64,000 nucleotides of DNA from positions 151,629,547 through 151,693,546 of the forward strand of contig NC_030678.2 in assembly GCF_000004195.4 (NCBI RefSeq), in the 5' to 3' direction. This DNA is from Xenopus tropicalis. Taxonomy: Eukaryota > Chordata > Amphibia > Anura > Pipidae. How positions within the stretch are numbered: position 1 is the stretch's first letter; the number at the start of each line of letters is the position of its first letter. Both the position numbers and the translations under genes were made by a program. Shown here piece after piece: positions 61,334-64,000 of the stretch. The notes beneath the pieces are model-generated. The model had not been told where the DNA came from, ran no database searches, and saw only the letters and a list, made by a program, of their open reading frames with translations.

Positions 61334-61474
61334 CATTTATAAAGCGCCAACATATTCCGCAGCGCTGTGCAATAAGTGGGTTTCATACATTGGACATACA
61401 GAGTAACATATAAAGCAATCAATAACCATTACAAGAGGTGAAGAGAGCCCTTCCCAAAAGATCTTACAATCTAC
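61334..61474 (+). repeat. Interspersed repeat 'GCGCCAACATATTCCGC', copy 2
   Basis: It is nearly identical to 5901-6038 apart from a short insertion ('cattggacatacagagtaac') and several substitutions. It interrupts the fourth unit of the tandem repeat before it. Confidence 0.8.
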
Positions 61475-62295
61475 AAGACATATTTATGTTATATCTTTGC
61501 ACAGACAGACATTAGGCCACGCCCATGAATGATGCCCCAGGAGCTTAGTCTCTAATTGCATTTATTGAATAGAGATGTATACTCCTGTACTGTAGCTTGC
61601 TGGGTGCCCACTACAATGTGTTTTAAAGTGCATTAGTAACAATCCATGAAAAGTAATGTCTGTTTCTAGATGTCAAACCCAACAGCCAGAAACATTGTCC
61701 TCAAAGTACAGTGGAGACAAAGGGTCAGGGTAAGGGGCACAAATACTTTCTAACTAGAGAGACTTGTATCAAATAGCAATGTAGCAGCCATTACAAAGAG
61801 AAGAACTAGGCTGCATTGCTTTTTGAATCTGCTTCTAAGTTCTGGCTTCAGAAAAGAAAATATGGATCCTAATATGTCTCTTTCTCTCCCCAGTTTGATG
61901 GCCATGCTTTATGAATAACAACTGGCAAAGTCCACAGAAGTGTTTATCTGGTTACACACTAACCCACTGGCCAGTTAAACATGCTTAATATGTGTTTCAA
62001 AAAAGCATCAGTTAATAGAGCTTCTCCTGCAGAATCCTGCATTGAAATCTGTGTGTTTTCCCATGCCAGATTCCCTTAAAAACTACCGTTCTACCTACTA
62101 CAGTGTTGCACTAGAGTCCCTGACTTTCTTATTAAATCCTCTACAATAAATCAACTAAGAACTTGCTATGCCACAAAGATTAGTAGTGTTTGCAAGGTAA
62201 TGCTTCAGGGCAAATGCACCACGCAGCATGGATTAGAAGCTGAGGATGATTTTGATTTAGAGCATTAATAGACAGAACACTGGGGCTATGTAAAA
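61475..62295. other. ALG5 intron 4, nothing recognised
   Basis: No ALG5 exon or bounded element was found. Confidence 0.5.
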
Positions 62296-62297
62296 AA

Positions 62298-62435
62298 AAG
62301 TGACTAAGTTTGCCCAGGAGCAATCACCCATAGCAACCAATCAGCATTTAGAATTTGCTGGTCACCTATTTAAAAGCAAACATCTTAGTGGTTGCTATGG
62401 GTTATTGCTACAGGGCAAACAGTGATTTTTTTACA
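62298..62435. repeat. Inverted repeat, 'gtttgcccaggagcaat'
   Basis: 'agtgactaagtttgccc' with 'gggcaaacagtgatt' and 'cccatagcaacca' with 'tggttgctatggg' form the arms of a hairpin of about 135 bp. It is related to 55310-55445. It is a familiar frog repeat type. Confidence 0.75.
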
Positions 62436-63572
62436 TATGTGGCATCCTTCCATTTATTTTATATTGTACACAGATGTCCAGGGTATAATAAGTATTTAAC
62501 ATACATTGACCAGCCAATGACTAGATGGGCCAATGACTTCAAGAAGAAAAGTAATTTGCCAGATCTGTAGGGGGTAGAAAAGTTGTCAAAAAAAGTGCAA
62601 GAGTGCAGATAAGAGCAGAATGAAATATTTGCTTGTCGCAGGAAACACATCTGCTGGTTGTGGACAAATCAAAAAAAAAAATGAGGGAAACAGAACAAAC
62701 TCCTCTTATTTAGTTTAATCGTAACTACAGCCCATCAGTTTGCCCAGATGCAGCCCCTTTACACCTGCTCATGTGAACAGAACATATGTTGCCCATCTTA
62801 ACTCGGCACAAGGTGACAATTAAAGAGATTTCATTGTTCCCTCCACCTTCATATCACTGGCAAACAGTCTCAGTGTTTTTAGTTATTATAGAGATCTGGA
62901 AAAGGCTGAAACCCCTCTAACATCAGTCTGACCACCCAGGGATATTTTATCAAATAACTTTCACATTATAATAGCCTTTGATGAGACCCATCATGTCTGG
63001 CACTATCAGGTCTTAGGGGGCATCTTGCAAAGGGCAAGACGCATTGGGACAGGAATCGTCATGTTTTTTCCCCCCCAATGTATAATATAAGGTTGAAGGG
63101 AGTTGTTGCTGGCAGGAGGAGGGCCGTACCATAGTATCCAACAGCTAGTGCTTTAATGGAGACTGTTACACAGTAGAAGCTGCGTGGAAATAAAAGTGCT
63201 GGGAATGAGACAACTGCTGATATTGGGGCACAGTATAACCTTCCAGTTTGGGGCAGCGCCAATAAACACACACTTGGGCTGCTGCTACTGCACAGTTCTG
63301 TTTGTCACTTACAGTTATGACTGTTTCTTGTGGGAGAGGGAAAGGACTTGCCCAGCCCTCATTAAAACAGTAAAACACATTGTAAACCAATTGTATATTT
63401 GACATTATACAGTTAAAGGAAGGGGGAATATGATACTAGGAGAAAAGGCTGCATTTTGGGGATACTGTCAGCCCCAGTGTTGCTCCATAGAACAAGTAGC
63501 CCTATCTGAAAGCTGCACTGATGACATCATGAGCTGGAAAAGACAAGATTACTATATGGGCAGTCAGTTAAC
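62436..63572. other. ALG5 intron 4, nothing recognised
   Basis: Open frames here overlap on both strands and match nothing. The next ALG5 exon was not seen, so it lies past 64000. Confidence 0.5.
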
Positions 63573-63780
63573 TGGGCAGCACGGTGGCGCAGTGAGTAGC
63601 ACTGCTGCCTTACAGAAGCACTGGTCATGAGTTCAGTCCTGGCCAGGGCACCGTCTGTAAGGAGTTTAAGTGTATGTTCTCCCCGTGGCTGCGTGGGTTT
63701 CCTCCGGGTTCTCCGGTTTCCTCCCACACTCCAAAAACATACAGATAGGATCCCCCTTCCCTTAGTGTGTGAATGTGTGA
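63573..63780 (+). mobile_element. SINE-like element with tRNA-like head
   Basis: 'gggcagcacggtggcgcagt' resembles the A-box head, and 'gagttcagtcc' a worn B box, of a tRNA-derived SINE. The body 'gtatgttctccccgtggctg', 'gtgggtttcctccgggttct' and 'ccggtttcctcccacactcc' is a segment widely shared by fish and frog SINEs. It lies in ALG5 intron 4, sense orientation. Confidence 0.75.
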
Positions 63781-63790
63781 GTGAGTGATA

Positions 63791-63901
63791 AGCCAGTATG
63801 AATAATCTCCATGGTCGTGGAGGACTATACTGGCTTGAGTGAATGGGAGCCAGTATGAATAATCTCCATGGTCGTGGAGGACTATACTGGCTCGAGCGAA
63901 T
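63791..63901 (+). repeat. Tandem duplication of a ~57-bp palindromic unit
   Basis: 'agccagtatgaataatctcc' to 'actatactggct' occurs twice, starting at about 63791 and 63849. The two differ by a few bases near the ends (cttgagtgaa/ctcgagcgaa). Within each unit, agccagtat faces atactggct and ctccatgg faces the near-match tcgtggag, so each copy can fold. It directly follows the SINE. Confidence 0.9.
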
Positions 63902-64000
63902 GTTTTGCAAAACTTGTTTTCCCCCAAAAAGATACATTGAAGTGAATGGGCCCTTTTTATCATATGGGTTGTGTCAAGGAAAAACTGTTGGATAGGGCCC

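Noticed and set aside
63573..63645. Possible functional tRNA gene
   Set aside because: Only worn A- and B-box-like motifs are present, with no cloverleaf and no terminator; the body that follows is that of a SINE.
63527..63963. Two antisense frames of 112 and 136 residues with internal repeats
   Set aside because: They are translations of the SINE and the duplicated 57-bp unit on the reverse strand.
59935..64000. Further ALG5 exons before the window end
   Set aside because: No stretch matched the expected continuation after ...DDGSRDKTTE with valid splice borders.

Overview
This is vertebrate nuclear DNA, almost certainly from a pipid frog (Xenopus). The case rests on three spliced genes whose reconstructed proteins match known vertebrate proteins, and on dense interspersed repeats of types I recognise from frog genomes: TTAA-flanked MITEs, hAT MITEs, Tc1 elements, and the repeat with the motif GCGCCAACATATTCCGC. 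The species cannot be fixed from the sequence alone. Almost all of the long open frames are chance or repeat-derived; the real genes are split into short exons.

Layout. 1-8512: repeat-rich DNA upstream of (or in the first intron of) SUPT20H; no exon 1 could be found. 8513-~45740, + strand: SUPT20H, with 24 exons found that join in frame to an 855-residue protein. 45951-55561, - strand: EXOSC8, complete, 11 coding exons, 276 residues. 56188 to the window end, + strand: the first four coding exons of ALG5 (118 residues), cut off by the window edge. SUPT20H and EXOSC8 are tail to tail with about 100-150 bp between their polyadenylation signals. EXOSC8 and ALG5 are head to head over a 626-bp shared promoter region.

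The genes are neighbours, not a pathway: SUPT20H is a SAGA/STAGA coactivator subunit, EXOSC8 is a core RNA exosome subunit, and ALG5 makes dolichyl-phosphate glucose for N-glycosylation. The same order and relative orientation occurs in human 13q13.3 (from memory), so this looks like ordinary conserved synteny.

The unusual content is in the mobile DNA. The best observation is a 467-bp hAT MITE inserted exactly on the exon 4 donor splice site of SUPT20H. Its 8-bp target duplication gives two copies of the donor, and the element's first bases complete the upstream one. Others are a MITE hosting both a 52-bp minisatellite and a second copy of that hAT MITE, an 18-copy 79-bp minisatellite, a Tc1 element whose transposase is interrupted by a single stop, and several perfect target-site duplications. 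I found no CRISPR array, prokaryotic operon, viral gene or novel multi-gene system.
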